A DNA stretch of 37,049 nucleotides from VGWB01 sp964480945. GTDB taxonomy: Bacteria; Bacteroidota; Ignavibacteria; UBA10030. The notes below the pieces were generated by a model that did not search any database, was not told the origin of the DNA, and saw nothing but the letters and a program-made list of their open reading frames with translations. How positions within the stretch are numbered: position 1 is the stretch's first letter; every line of letters begins with the position of its first letter. Made by a program: the position numbers and the translations under genes. Where the stretch lies: NCBI GenBank assembly GCA_964480945.1, contig CAYZRX010000033.1, positions 1 to 37,049 of the forward strand, in the 5' to 3' direction. Positions 8,315 to 16,111 of the stretch are shown here, one piece after another.

Positions 8315-8348
8315 CGGGGCTGACCGTCTGAATTTTCGGCCAGCCCCG
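8315..8348. terminator. Intergenic hairpin after the beta-barrel gene
   Basis: CGGGGCTGACC at 8315-8325 pairs with GGCCAGCCCCG at 8338-8348, eleven positions with one mismatch, around a 12-base loop. No T-run follows on either strand, so it is not a textbook intrinsic terminator. It lies 70 bp after one stop codon and 80 bp before the next start, where a transcription or mRNA-stability boundary would be expected. Confidence 0.4.
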
Positions 8349-8428
8349 TAAGATCGACAGGGCCATATCCCGAAAGGAATACGGGTAGCATTGTCGGTTG
8401 ATTCTAGGCGTTTACTTGGGAGCGATCC

Positions 8429-9448
8429 ATGCGAAAGTTACAGATAGTCCTTTGTTTTTTCGTGGGGATGCTGGTTTGTAGCTGCGAGAAACAAGTCACA
8501 GAACCCGATCCGTCCGTTCCAATGGAAGACTTTGAAGCCGCCTGGAATCGGATCAACGACGTGTATCCATTCTTTGCATTTAAGAAAATCAACTGGGATT
8601 CTCTCTATACTGTCTATCGCCCCCGGGTGGAAGCAGCCCAGGGAATGGAGTTCCATTCTGTTCTGCACGATCTCTTAGCTGAACTCAAAGACGGACATGT
8701 CTATTATAAACCCATTCTCAGCAGCGCGGTGATTCCCTGGCCGACTCCCAGGCAAATCAGAGACCGGAATACTTACAGCCTCTCAGTAGTCAGAACCTAT
8801 TTTAGCAGAGATATTCGGATCACACCGCAGGGAAGCATGCAATACGAAATCCTGCCGGACACCATCGGTTATATCGCGGTTACAGATTTCAACCACGAGG
8901 ATTTTGCCGATGAATTGCCGGATGTGTTGGAATATGTGAGAGACACAAAGGGCCTGATTATTGATAATCGTCCCAATACAGGCGGCAGCATTCAGAATGT
9001 TGAGGCTCTTGTCACGCGTTTCATCAGCACACCCATGGCATGGCCCGAATTTTATTTTTTGGGAGAATTGCATCCATTGACCCCGCTTCAGCCCGCGGGT
9101 CCCTTTACCTACACAGAACCGGTCATCGTTCTGATCAATGGCTGCACATTCAGTGCAGGAGAGTCATCCACTGAAATATTAAAGCAATTGCCGAATATTA
9201 CAGCAGTCGGTGATACCACCGGTGGCGGTGGTGGAACAGCATCAAGTCACTCTGCTGAAACAGTCGGGAAATACACCCTGCCTTCCGGAATTACAATCAA
9301 CATTCCGACTGGATACGGCCTGCGTTATGATGGAAAACAGTTTGAATGGTTAGGAGTTCCGCCGGATATTTTAGTTGAGCAGACAGAAGCCGATATAAAA
9401 CAGGGAAGAGATAAGCAGTTGGAGTATGCGATTGATATGTTAAAGTGA
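8429..9448 (+). CDS. S41-family serine peptidase, lipoprotein
   Basis: Predicted periplasm-facing or surface lipoprotein peptidase of the C-terminal-processing/tricorn-core family (S41), 339 residues. The signal sequence ends in a lipobox, LVCSC, with C19 as the lipid-modified residue. The N-terminal helical part (about 25-95) contains ELKDGHVYY with H90. The S41 core carries IGYIAVTDF, LIIDNRPNTGGS and NGCTFSAGES with S242 as the likely nucleophile, then GGGGGT and ITINIPTGYG. No PDZ domain is evident between the N-terminal part and the core, so this is the short form. The gene is preceded by a hairpin at 8315 and has its own upstream gap of 184 bp, so it may be transcribed separately from the barrel genes. 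Confidence 0.85.
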   Translation: MRKLQIVLCFFVGMLVCSCEKQVTEPDPSVPMEDFEAAWNRINDVYPFFAFKKINWDSLYTVYRPRVEAAQGMEFHSVLHDLLAELKDGHVYYKPILSSAVIPWPTPRQIRDRNTYSLSVVRTYFSRDIRITPQGSMQYEILPDTIGYIAVTDFNHEDFADELPDVLEYVRDTKGLIIDNRPNTGGSIQNVEALVTRFISTPMAWPEFYFLGELHPLTPLQPAGPFTYTEPVIVLINGCTFSAGESSTEILKQLPNITAVGDTTGGGGGTASSHSAETVGKYTLPSGITINIPTGYGLRYDGKQFEWLGVPPDILVEQTEADIKQGRDKQLEYAIDMLK

Positions 9449-9513
9449 TTGCTTTTACATATCGAAACTCTTCTTAAAACAGGATAAGTTTGTTTTTCAA
9501 GTTTTAAACATAG

Positions 9514-9687
9514 TCAGTAGGTGAAGAGACGAATATAGCACCTTGTATTTGCGCCGCTGTCTCGCCGGAGTGTAGATATATTTTCTATGCTAATCACATT
9601 CTTGGTGATACAGTAGATATCTACTGGGTGGATACAAAAATCATTGAAGAGCTGAGACTGACGAAGACAAACAAAACTAAACTATGA
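9514..9687 (+). pseudogene. Degraded C-terminal tail of a YLGQKPPG-type PD40 propeller gene
   Basis: In the frame ending at TGA 9685-9687 the DNA encodes VSPECRYIFYANHILGDTVD followed by IYWVDTKIIEELRLTK. The intact gene ending at 19527 has RDGKYMFFIS...IYWVDAKIIEELRRRK, and the two are alike at the DNA level across TGGGTGGAT. The frame is closed by a TAG at 9511-9513, and no start codon or propeller body precedes it. It ends 14 bp before the ATG of the AT-rich gene at 9702, inside whose leader (GGATAAATCAAA) it merges. It is a second fossil tail of the same family as 1858-1950. Confidence 0.75.
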
Positions 9688-9701
9688 AAGGATAAATCAA
9701 A

Positions 9702-10532
9702 ATGAATAGATCAACTAGCACCATACTCTTCTCTTTGCTATTCTTTTCTTCTGTCTATACTTACGGGCAAGATAGAACTAATAGCGATGTTATTATTAAT
9801 GAAGAGTTTCTGTATAACCCTAGCAATTTAGATTTTCAGGGAAACTGGCAAGCAATCCGGTCGGATGGCAATAAGATAATTCTATCTGGTGTTTTAAATA
9901 CCAATATCGAGATTGGCAATTTATCCACAGTTGATATTAATGCTATATCTGTTAATTCACAGAATGTATTTAAAATAAAGCGAGACGCAGGGACATTCTT
10001 CTTCGAAGGATCAATATCAAAACTTGGAAAAGGTTCTGGTAGGTTCTATTATCGAATGGACTCGGCATATATTAACAATATGAATAGTCTGGGCTTTAGC
10101 AATTCGAATAATAACACAAGGAACTCAAATGCATCTCAATTTTTCTATGCGGTCCATGATGTTTCTTATGAATTTGCCAAAGAAATGAAGGACAATGGTT
10201 ATAGCAGCATTTCACTAGAGCAGCTAATGAAACTTCGGAGTTCAGGTGTAAATTCTAATCTTATTAGAACTCTCTCTGAAATTGGATACAAGAATCTTTC
10301 GCCTGATGATTTAATACTATTGAGCGTTCATGAAGTTCCAATGGATTATATAAAGGAGTTGAATAATATAGGGTTTGAGAATATTTCCATCAGCGATTTG
10401 ATGTTATTGCACGTTCAGAAGGTTCCAATAAAGTTTATTAAAAGTGTAATTGGGAATAGTACTCCTCTTCCAACCGCACGTGAACTGGCTCTTATCTGGA
10501 TGTATGGCGATAAGGTTTCAAGATTTAAGTAA
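9702..10532 (+). CDS. Exported protein of unknown function with C-terminal helical repeats
   Basis: I do not recognise the whole protein (276 residues). It has a signal peptide (about 1-22, ending TYGQ). An N-terminal part of about 30-125 contains GNWQAIRSDGNKIILSG and is probably beta-rich. A low-complexity Asn/Ser linker at about 128-145 follows. From about 152 there are at least three copies of a roughly 29-residue repeat of the form V-x-x-x-(F/Y/L)-I-x-x-(L/M)-x-x-x-G-(Y/F)...D-L-(M/I)-x-L. Similar repeats occur in the C-terminal regions of BlaR1/M56-type membrane proteins of the FCB group, but there is no peptidase domain here. The gene is clearly AT-richer than its neighbours (35 % GC in the 60 bases from 9961, hand count), which suggests a separate origin. 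The start follows the leader GGATAAATCAAA. Confidence 0.7.
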   Translation: MNRSTSTILFSLLFFSSVYTYGQDRTNSDVIINEEFLYNPSNLDFQGNWQAIRSDGNKIILSGVLNTNIEIGNLSTVDINAISVNSQNVFKIKRDAGTFFFEGSISKLGKGSGRFYYRMDSAYINNMNSLGFSNSNNNTRNSNASQFFYAVHDVSYEFAKEMKDNGYSSISLEQLMKLRSSGVNSNLIRTLSEIGYKNLSPDDLILLSVHEVPMDYIKELNNIGFENISISDLMLLHVQKVPIKFIKSVIGNSTPLPTARELALIWMYGDKVSRFK

Positions 10533-10543
10533 CGAACATTGAA

Positions 10544-10562
10544 TTGGATATTCATTATCCAA
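10544..10562. terminator. Short hairpin after the AT-rich gene
   Basis: TTGGATA (10544-10550) and TATCCAA (10556-10562) are perfect inverted repeats with a five-base loop, 11 bp after the stop codon of the AT-rich gene. There is no T-run, so terminator activity is only suggested by position. The remaining 160 bp to the next start hold nothing I recognise. Confidence 0.3.
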
Positions 10563-10722
10563 GAATCAGGAGAAATCTGGCGTCGAAACTAGAAAAGACA
10601 CAGAATCAGAGCTAACGGGGAATGAAATCGGAGGTCTGAAAGACATTTAGAACAACTGGTAGATAGAAGAAATCCTGGTGATGTTCAATCATCGACCTAG
10701 TTAACTTAGTGTGGAGGCTGGT

Positions 10723-12267
10723 ATGGAAAAGACACATTCTCTCAAGGTCCCAACGTCTCTGGCTGCGATTCTCCTTGGTTTTGCTGGTCTGGGATGTTCG
10801 GCATCTCTTCAGTCTAGGATTGACGGGATGGTCAACGAATATGTTGTCGGCCAACAGTTTATGGGATCTGTTTTGGTTGCTGATCAAGGCAAGGTCGTAC
10901 TCTCAAAGGGGTACGGTCTGGCCAATGTGGAGAAGAACATTCCTAACACTCCCGAGACCAGATTCATGATCGGGTCGATCACGAAACAGTTCACAGCCAT
11001 GCTCGTGACGCAGTTGGCAGAAAAAGGAAAACTCAAATTCGAAAATAAGATATCCGATTTTATACCTGACTTCCCCAGAGATATTGGCGACAAAATCACT
11101 GTAGAAATGCTGCTCTGCCATTCATCCGGCCTGATTTTGCCGGAGGGGATTGAAAGGTACTACTATGCAACCAGTAAACAAGAGTGGCTTCGGGAATATC
11201 TCAAGCAGCTCTCCGAAGATGGACTTCGCTTTGAACCAGGCAAGGGCTACGGATATTCAAATGGGGGATATTTCATCCTCGGCCTGATCATAGAAAAGGT
11301 GACCGGCAAAAGCTATGAAGAAGTGCTCACCGAACAGATATTGAAACCGCTTGGGATGACGCAGACCGGTTGTGACCGGAAGGGGTTGATCGTTGAAGAC
11401 AGGGCGACTTCTTACGCGAAATTGCGAGACAGATACATCACCTGGAATGAGGAGACATACTCTTATGATCCCGGCGTCTGGGGCTTCGGCTGCGGAAATC
11501 TGTACTCAACCGTGGGGGATCTCTTCAAGTTCAGCAAAGCGCTGTCCACGAATCGGTTGCTTTCAAAACAATACATGGAGATCTATTTGAAGATGAGAAT
11601 CGTGAGAACACGCCCGACTATCTACAATATTTCCAAAGAACTTGTGAGGGATTTCTTTGGCACGTACGGCAACGGATTTGTGGGAGAGATTTCCATCATT
11701 GAGGATCCGGATACCAAGGAAAAAGATACTCTCTACTGGCATGATGGAACCGACAAGCTGTTCAGGGCAAACCATTTTCACTATGACGTCAAAGACCAGA
11801 TCATCATTATCTGCAGCAACTGCAGTTTCCTCTTAGAGGGCAACGAGATGGCCCTGAAGATTCATCAATTGCTCAACAGCAGGCCTTATGATCATATCCT
11901 GATCAAGAACAGCCTGTCCCAATACATCAGTGAAGATGTGGCCATGCATGCCGGGATCCCGGCGGCTATTGACGAATATTTCAGGTTCAAGGACGACACC
12001 GCGCGTTTTATCGTGCCGGGTCAGGATTACATGATTTATCACGGCCGGAGACTGGCGGAGCTGGGTGATCTGGACAACGCCTTCCTTATTTTGCAGGCTA
12101 CACTCTCTGTATTTCCTGACTCCTGGGAGGCCTATGATGCCCTGGGTGAAACATACATTGCGAAAGGTGATACGGCACTCGCCGTACAGAGCTTCAAAAA
12201 GTCACTTCAATTGAATCCGCAGAACACACGTGCAAAAGAGATGCTGAAAAAGCTAGAGAAAGAATAG
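10723..12267 (+). CDS. Serine hydrolase, beta-lactamase/PBP fold, with C-terminal TPR tail
   Basis: Exported enzyme of 514 residues. ATG 10723 has GGAGG at 10713-10717, so it is preferred to the GTG at 10711. The hydrophobic signal ends near GLGC at residue 25, a weak lipobox, so a lipoprotein is possible. The beta-lactamase-fold motifs are S85-I-T-K88, Y178-S-N180 and H340-D-G342. Residues about 430-514 are TPR repeats (AYDALGETYIAKGDTALAVQ, KSLQLNP). Unlike the paralogues at 2013 and 34827 it has no membrane tail. Beta-lactamase-fold proteins with TPR tails are common in Bacteroidota and relatives and usually act as esterases or peptidases. A degraded copy of the same tail lies at 15438. 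Confidence 0.88.
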   Translation: MEKTHSLKVPTSLAAILLGFAGLGCSASLQSRIDGMVNEYVVGQQFMGSVLVADQGKVVLSKGYGLANVEKNIPNTPETRFMIGSITKQFTAMLVTQLAEKGKLKFENKISDFIPDFPRDIGDKITVEMLLCHSSGLILPEGIERYYYATSKQEWLREYLKQLSEDGLRFEPGKGYGYSNGGYFILGLIIEKVTGKSYEEVLTEQILKPLGMTQTGCDRKGLIVEDRATSYAKLRDRYITWNEETYSYDPGVWGFGCGNLYSTVGDLFKFSKALSTNRLLSKQYMEIYLKMRIVRTRPTIYNISKELVRDFFGTYGNGFVGEISIIEDPDTKEKDTLYWHDGTDKLFRANHFHYDVKDQIIIICSNCSFLLEGNEMALKIHQLLNSRPYDHILIKNSLSQYISEDVAMHAGIPAAIDEYFRFKDDTARFIVPGQDYMIYHGRRLAELGDLDNAFLILQATLSVFPDSWEAYDALGETYIAKGDTALAVQSFKKSLQLNPQNTRAKEMLKKLEKE

Positions 12268-12303
12268 ACCAATACTTGAGCTTTGAGATTACGGGAGGCA
12301 AGA

Positions 12304-12429
12304 ATGAATAGATTTTGTACTCTGGTCGCATTTTTCTTAATGACCATTCTTTCATCACTGTGTTTCGGGCAAGTAGAGCAAACACTGGCTAGAATAAACT
12401 TGTATTTACATATTAAGGAAAAAATCAAA
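12304..12429 (+). other. Orphan signal-peptide start in frame upstream of a propeller gene
   Basis: GGGAGG at 12293-12298 precedes ATG 12304. The 42 codons that follow encode a complete-looking signal peptide (MNRFCTLVAFFLMTILSS, then CFGQ), then about 19 residues without recognisable character, and run in frame into the ATG at 12430, which opens a second signal peptide. Translation from 12304 would give a protein with two signal peptides in tandem. The simplest reading is the preserved 5' end of a lost gene fused at the leader AAGGAAAAAATCAAA of the next one. Confidence 0.55.
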
Positions 12430-13257
12430 ATGAAAAAACTAATTGTTATTTGTTTGCTGTTCATAGGGATTGTGACAGTGAATGCCCAGCAAGGCGATTT
12501 TCCGAAACTTACCGGTCCCTACCTCGGCCAGAAGCCGCCGGGAATGACACCTGAAGTCTTTGCCCCGGGGATTGTCTCACGTCAACTCTCGGTTCACAGT
12601 GCTACCATATTTTCTCCCGATGGGAAGGAAATGTATTGGACAGTAATGAACGATCCCGAACCTCTGAGAATCGTCTTCATGAAACAGGTCGACGGTGTGT
12701 GGATGAAGCATCAGGAAGTACCTTTTTCCGGTTCCGGGGATGATGCCAATCCGTTTTTTTCTTCAAGCGGGAACGCTCTCTATTTCAAATCCACCCGCGA
12801 AAACGGCAATGCAATCTGGTATTCGAAACGCTACGGAAACGGTTGGTCCAATCCGGTAAATCTTAGTACGCCTTTTTCATCCAGGGGGCTGGCCTGGCAG
12901 GCATCCATCACAAAAAGAGGGACACTCTATTTTGTGCAAGCCTCGGGAGGTTCCGGCACACATGATATATACAGAGCCGAGTGTATCAATGGGAAATACC
13001 TCTCAGCTGAAAAACTCGGGCCTCCGATAAACAGCGATATCGATGACTGGCAAGTCTTCTGTGATCCAGAGGAGAAGTACCTAATCTTTGGCAGATACCA
13101 GCAGCCTGATCCGTCACACCAGAATGGACTCTATATCAGTTTTCATCAGGAAGATGGCAGCTGGAGCAAACCGAAGAACATTGGGCCCAAGATCAACACT
13201 GCTGCCAAGGAAGTGTGTCCGTTTGTCACATTGGACGGGCAATATCTTTTTTTATGA
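12430..13257 (+). CDS. Exported PD40 beta-propeller protein, YLGQKPPG family, broken by a frameshift
   Basis: The signal peptide is about 1-20 (MKKLIVICLLFIGIVTVNAQ). The family signature follows as GPYLGQKPPGMTPEVFAPG, also found in the genes at 17689 and 18598. Propeller blades are marked by FSPDGKEMYWT, FSSSGNALYFKS and LDGQYLF. Such TolB/PD40-like proteins bind peptides, glycans or other proteins in the periplasm or at the surface; no catalytic residues are visible. The reading frame ends at TGA 13255-13257 directly after a run of seven T, while the paralogues go on for about 20-25 more residues to YWVDAKIIEEL. That ending is present in another frame (next entry). ATG 12430 is preferred because it opens the signal peptide, although an in-frame ATG with a better ribosome-binding site lies at 12304. 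Confidence 0.8.
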   Translation: MKKLIVICLLFIGIVTVNAQQGDFPKLTGPYLGQKPPGMTPEVFAPGIVSRQLSVHSATIFSPDGKEMYWTVMNDPEPLRIVFMKQVDGVWMKHQEVPFSGSGDDANPFFSSSGNALYFKSTRENGNAIWYSKRYGNGWSNPVNLSTPFSSRGLAWQASITKRGTLYFVQASGGSGTHDIYRAECINGKYLSAEKLGPPINSDIDDWQVFCDPEEKYLIFGRYQQPDPSHQNGLYISFHQEDGSWSKPKNIGPKINTAAKEVCPFVTLDGQYLFL

Positions 13258-13415
13258 GCAGCCGTATCTCTGAATTGAATAAGACTCCCATCCAGGATGG
13301 CCCGGGAAATGTTTACTGGGTGGATGCGAAAATTATAGTAGAGTTGAAGCTCAAAGAAGTAAAATATAGAGAATCACCCAAGGGGAACTGTAAAGGATGG
13401 AGATCATTTAAATGA
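13247..13415 (+). pseudogene. Out-of-frame C-terminus of the propeller gene at 12430
   Basis: After the T-run at 13247-13253, shifting by -1 (equivalent to one added T) restores LFFMSSRISELNK and then VYWVDAKIIVELKLKEVK, the expected family ending. The restored frame stops at TGA 13413-13415, which overlaps the ATG of the glycosyltransferase gene (ATGA at 13412-13415). This close fit suggests that the shifted frame was, or still is, the natural one. Sequencing or assembly error in the homopolymer, a real mutation, or slippage on the T-run are all possible. Confidence 0.7.
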
Positions 13416-15304
13416 ACATAAAATTTACGAAACGAGGCTTTACGAGCGAAGCGGCCATCATTATTTATTTAATGATCTGTAAAATCCTTTTTCATTTTGC
13501 GCTACCGGAGTATGGATATTTCAGAGACGAAATGTATTACGTGAGCATTGGAGATCAATTCAGTTTTTCCAATTTAGATATGCTTCCTCTTTCGCCTCTG
13601 TATCTGAAATTGTTTACGCTTATTTTCGGATACTCAATAAAAGTCATTCATCTGGCGTCATCAGTTCTTGGGGCTGTTTCGCTTTTATTAACCTGCCTGA
13701 TTACAAAGGAATTGGGCGGTAGAAAATATGCCGTGCTGTTGACCGGCATATTTATGCTATTCTCCGGTTTTGTAATTTTTGGTTCGCTGTTCACATACGA
13801 CAGCATTGACTTCTTGGTCATTGTGGCTGTATTGTACTTGCTGGTGAAAATATTCAATACGGAAAATCAGCGAATTTGGATTTATGCCGGTATTGTTTTA
13901 GGGCTTGGATTGATGAACAAATTGACCATTGTTTTCTTTGGACTGGCCATATTTGTCTCTTTGTGGTTTGTTCCACAGAGAAAGATGTTTAAGAGAAAAT
14001 ACATCTGGTTAGCCGGGATAATCGCGCTCTTATTTTTAACTCCATATTTGATCTGGCAGTCTGAGAATGACTGGTATTTTCTGGATTTCGCGTCGTCCTA
14101 CGCCGGAGGAATCTCATATCTTGCCTCCTTTCCGGAATTTGTCTGGAACCAGATACTGCCCAATAATATTGCGGCGCTGCCGATTTGGTTGACCGGATTA
14201 TATCTGCTTGTTTTTTCTTCTAAATGGAATAAATACAGGTTTTTTGGAATTATGTATCTGTTCTTATTTTTATTGTTCTATAAAATTGGGGCAAAGCTAT
14301 ATTTTTTGATTCCAATGTATTCGATATTGTTATCAGTCGGTGCCGTTAAGCTGGAAGAAAAATTTTATAATTCCGTAAAAACTAAAATAGCTATTCCAGT
14401 TGCGTACATTTTGCTCAGTCTCCCCTTTCTGCCGATGCTCGTTCCGTTATTACCTCTAAATCATTTTATTACTTACGCAAAAGCCCTTGGTGTCGACGCC
14501 GGCATAAGATACGAAAACCTAAGCTTGAATCAGCTCCCTCAGCATTTTGCCGATCGCTTCGGTTGGGAGGAGATGGTGGATCAGGTTGCAGAGGTGTATG
14601 ATAGCGTGGCTGCCCGAGGTGACGCCGATGTCGGGATCCTGACGAACAATTACGGTCAGGCAGGTGCGATTCACGTCCTGGGGAAGAAACACCATCTTCC
14701 CGATGCGATATGTATGGAGGGCTGGTTCTACTTTGAAACGCTGAGGGAGCAAGCGTTCAACAAGCAGTATGTGACGATCGGATTGTCCCGGAACGATCTT
14801 GGCCAGCTGTTCAGAGAGGTGATCCCGTGCGGTGTCTATACGAATCGATACTGCATGCCCTACGAGAATAACAAGTCCCTCTTTCTGTGCCGTCAGGCGA
14901 GATACGATCTGGCAAACTTCTGGCGGATCGCGAAGCACCCTGACCCTGAATTCCTTGCGGTTCTGCAGGACAGCGGTGTCAGTGCTGCCATCGCCTACTA
15001 TCGCAGGATGAAGCAGGACAATCCTTCGCTGCCGCTGTTCACGGAGCGTCAGATGAACGGCCTGGGATACCGGTATCTGTTCGCAGGCAACGTGAAGGAA
15101 GCGATTGCGTTGTTCCGTCTGAATGTCGAGGTGTATCCGGATGCGTGGAACGTGTATGACAGTCTGGGTGAGGCGCTGGCGAAGGATGGTCAGGTTGAGC
15201 TGGCGTTAGTGAACTACCGGAAGTCCCTTGAATTGAATCCGGACAATGCGAACGGCAGGGAGAGACTGAGGCAATTGGAGCAGGAAAGGGGTGAGGCGCG
15301 GTGA
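13412..15304 (+). CDS. GT39-like polytopic glycosyltransferase with soluble C-terminal part and TPR tail
   Basis: Membrane glycosyltransferase of the PMT/ArnT (GT39, PMT_2) type, which uses lipid-linked sugars at the periplasmic face. FRDEMYY at residues 37-43 holds the acidic pair (D39, E40) expected in the first periplasmic loop. About ten hydrophobic segments fill residues 12-355. Residues about 356-540 are soluble (GILTNNYGQAGAIHVLG, then a conserved-looking Cys-rich stretch). Residues 545-630 carry the TPR tail (VYDSLGEALAKDG, KSLELNP). The DNA of the membrane part is AT-rich and the rest is GC-rich, with the change near 14480. The start overlaps the stop of the frame-restored propeller gene by four bases, which suggests translational coupling. 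The sugar donor and acceptor are unknown. Confidence 0.8.
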   Translation: MNIKFTKRGFTSEAAIIIYLMICKILFHFALPEYGYFRDEMYYVSIGDQFSFSNLDMLPLSPLYLKLFTLIFGYSIKVIHLASSVLGAVSLLLTCLITKELGGRKYAVLLTGIFMLFSGFVIFGSLFTYDSIDFLVIVAVLYLLVKIFNTENQRIWIYAGIVLGLGLMNKLTIVFFGLAIFVSLWFVPQRKMFKRKYIWLAGIIALLFLTPYLIWQSENDWYFLDFASSYAGGISYLASFPEFVWNQILPNNIAALPIWLTGLYLLVFSSKWNKYRFFGIMYLFLFLLFYKIGAKLYFLIPMYSILLSVGAVKLEEKFYNSVKTKIAIPVAYILLSLPFLPMLVPLLPLNHFITYAKALGVDAGIRYENLSLNQLPQHFADRFGWEEMVDQVAEVYDSVAARGDADVGILTNNYGQAGAIHVLGKKHHLPDAICMEGWFYFETLREQAFNKQYVTIGLSRNDLGQLFREVIPCGVYTNRYCMPYENNKSLFLCRQARYDLANFWRIAKHPDPEFLAVLQDSGVSAAIAYYRRMKQDNPSLPLFTERQMNGLGYRYLFAGNVKEAIALFRLNVEVYPDAWNVYDSLGEALAKDGQVELALVNYRKSLELNPDNANGRERLRQLEQERGEAR

Positions 15305-15437
15305 GCGTCTGCCCAGCACGATTGCATCAGGCTGTCGTCAGAATCAAAGCAAACCATCGCAGAAATTCCAGAGGCAATGTTGCCTGAATTTGCTCCGGAC
15401 GAGATTCTGGCAGCGTTGAGGGGAACGGCTCGACCAT

Positions 15438-15544
15438 ATGAAAGGTGACACCGCACTTGCCGTGCAGAGCTTCAAAAAGTCGCTTCATTGAATCCACAGA
15501 ATACTCGTGCAACAGAGATGCTGAAGAAGCTTGGGCGGAAATGA
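15438..15544 (+). pseudogene. Degraded TPR tail resembling the end of the gene at 10723
   Basis: From ATG 15438 the DNA reads MKGDTALAVQSFKKSL. After a one-base loss at about 15487 another frame continues LNPQNTRATEMLKKLGRK to TGA 15542-15544. The protein at 10723 ends with the same series (GDTALAVQSFKKSLQLNP, then NTRAKEMLKKLEKE). It is the last 35 or so codons of a second beta-lactamase/TPR or similar gene whose body is absent. The preceding 130 bp (15305-15437) contain an open stretch ending PEFAPDEILAALRG that I do not recognise. Confidence 0.75.
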
Positions 15545-15576
15545 ATGATCCGTTTCATCCCTGGAGGATTGGAAGA

Positions 15577-16092
15577 ATGTCGAAGAACAAATACCTTCAT
15601 CTCGTGCTTGTGACCGGAGCCCTGTTCTCCCTCGCGGTTCAGAATCCTCTTCAAGCTCAAATGAGGGAGGGCGCACCTCAGAACGGAGAGGAGATCCAGG
15701 CAGTCGAAAAAGCGATTCACAACGTATTCGGCTGGGCGGTGAAAAAGGACTTTCCTCTGTTCTTCCAGACCATCGCCGACGATTCCAATTTCATCAGCGT
15801 GACACCGTATGATCGAGTGAAGTTCGGATTCGCTGATGTCCGGGAAGACAGCGCCTTCTGGGGCAGTCCTTTCTTCAAAGCGATCCGGCATGAAATCCGT
15901 GATTTAAGGATTCGCTTCTCCAACTCGGGCGATGTGGCCTGGTTCTATTGTGTGGTTTCCGATTTTAACGAGTGGAAAGGGAAACCGGCCAATTGGGAAA
16001 ATGTGCGTTGGACGGGTGTATTGGAAAAGAGAACAGGGAAATGGAGGATCGTGCAACAGCATTTCTCCTATCCAAAAAAGGTTGATGAATGA
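15577..16092 (+). CDS. Exported SnoaL/NTF2-like protein
   Basis: A 171-residue protein. The signal peptide is about 1-27 (hydrophobic HLVLVTGALFSLAVQNP, then LQAQ). The mature part has the NTF2-like cone layout: a first helix (EIQAVEKAIHNVFGWAVKKD), FFQTIADDSNFISV, then strands IRDLRIRFSNSGDVAWFYCV, NVRWTGVLEKRTGKWRIVQQ and a C-terminal HFSYPKK. This resembles SnoaL-like domain 3 (PF13474) proteins, which range from small-molecule isomerases and dehydratases to ligand-binding proteins; no specific active site can be assigned. ATG 15577 has GGAGG at 15563-15567 and opens the signal peptide, so it is preferred to the upstream in-frame starts that run through the TPR remnant. Confidence 0.75.
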   Translation: MSKNKYLHLVLVTGALFSLAVQNPLQAQMREGAPQNGEEIQAVEKAIHNVFGWAVKKDFPLFFQTIADDSNFISVTPYDRVKFGFADVREDSAFWGSPFFKAIRHEIRDLRIRFSNSGDVAWFYCVVSDFNEWKGKPANWENVRWTGVLEKRTGKWRIVQQHFSYPKKVDE

Positions 16093-16111
16093 AATGAAGG
16101 TCACCAGCAGT

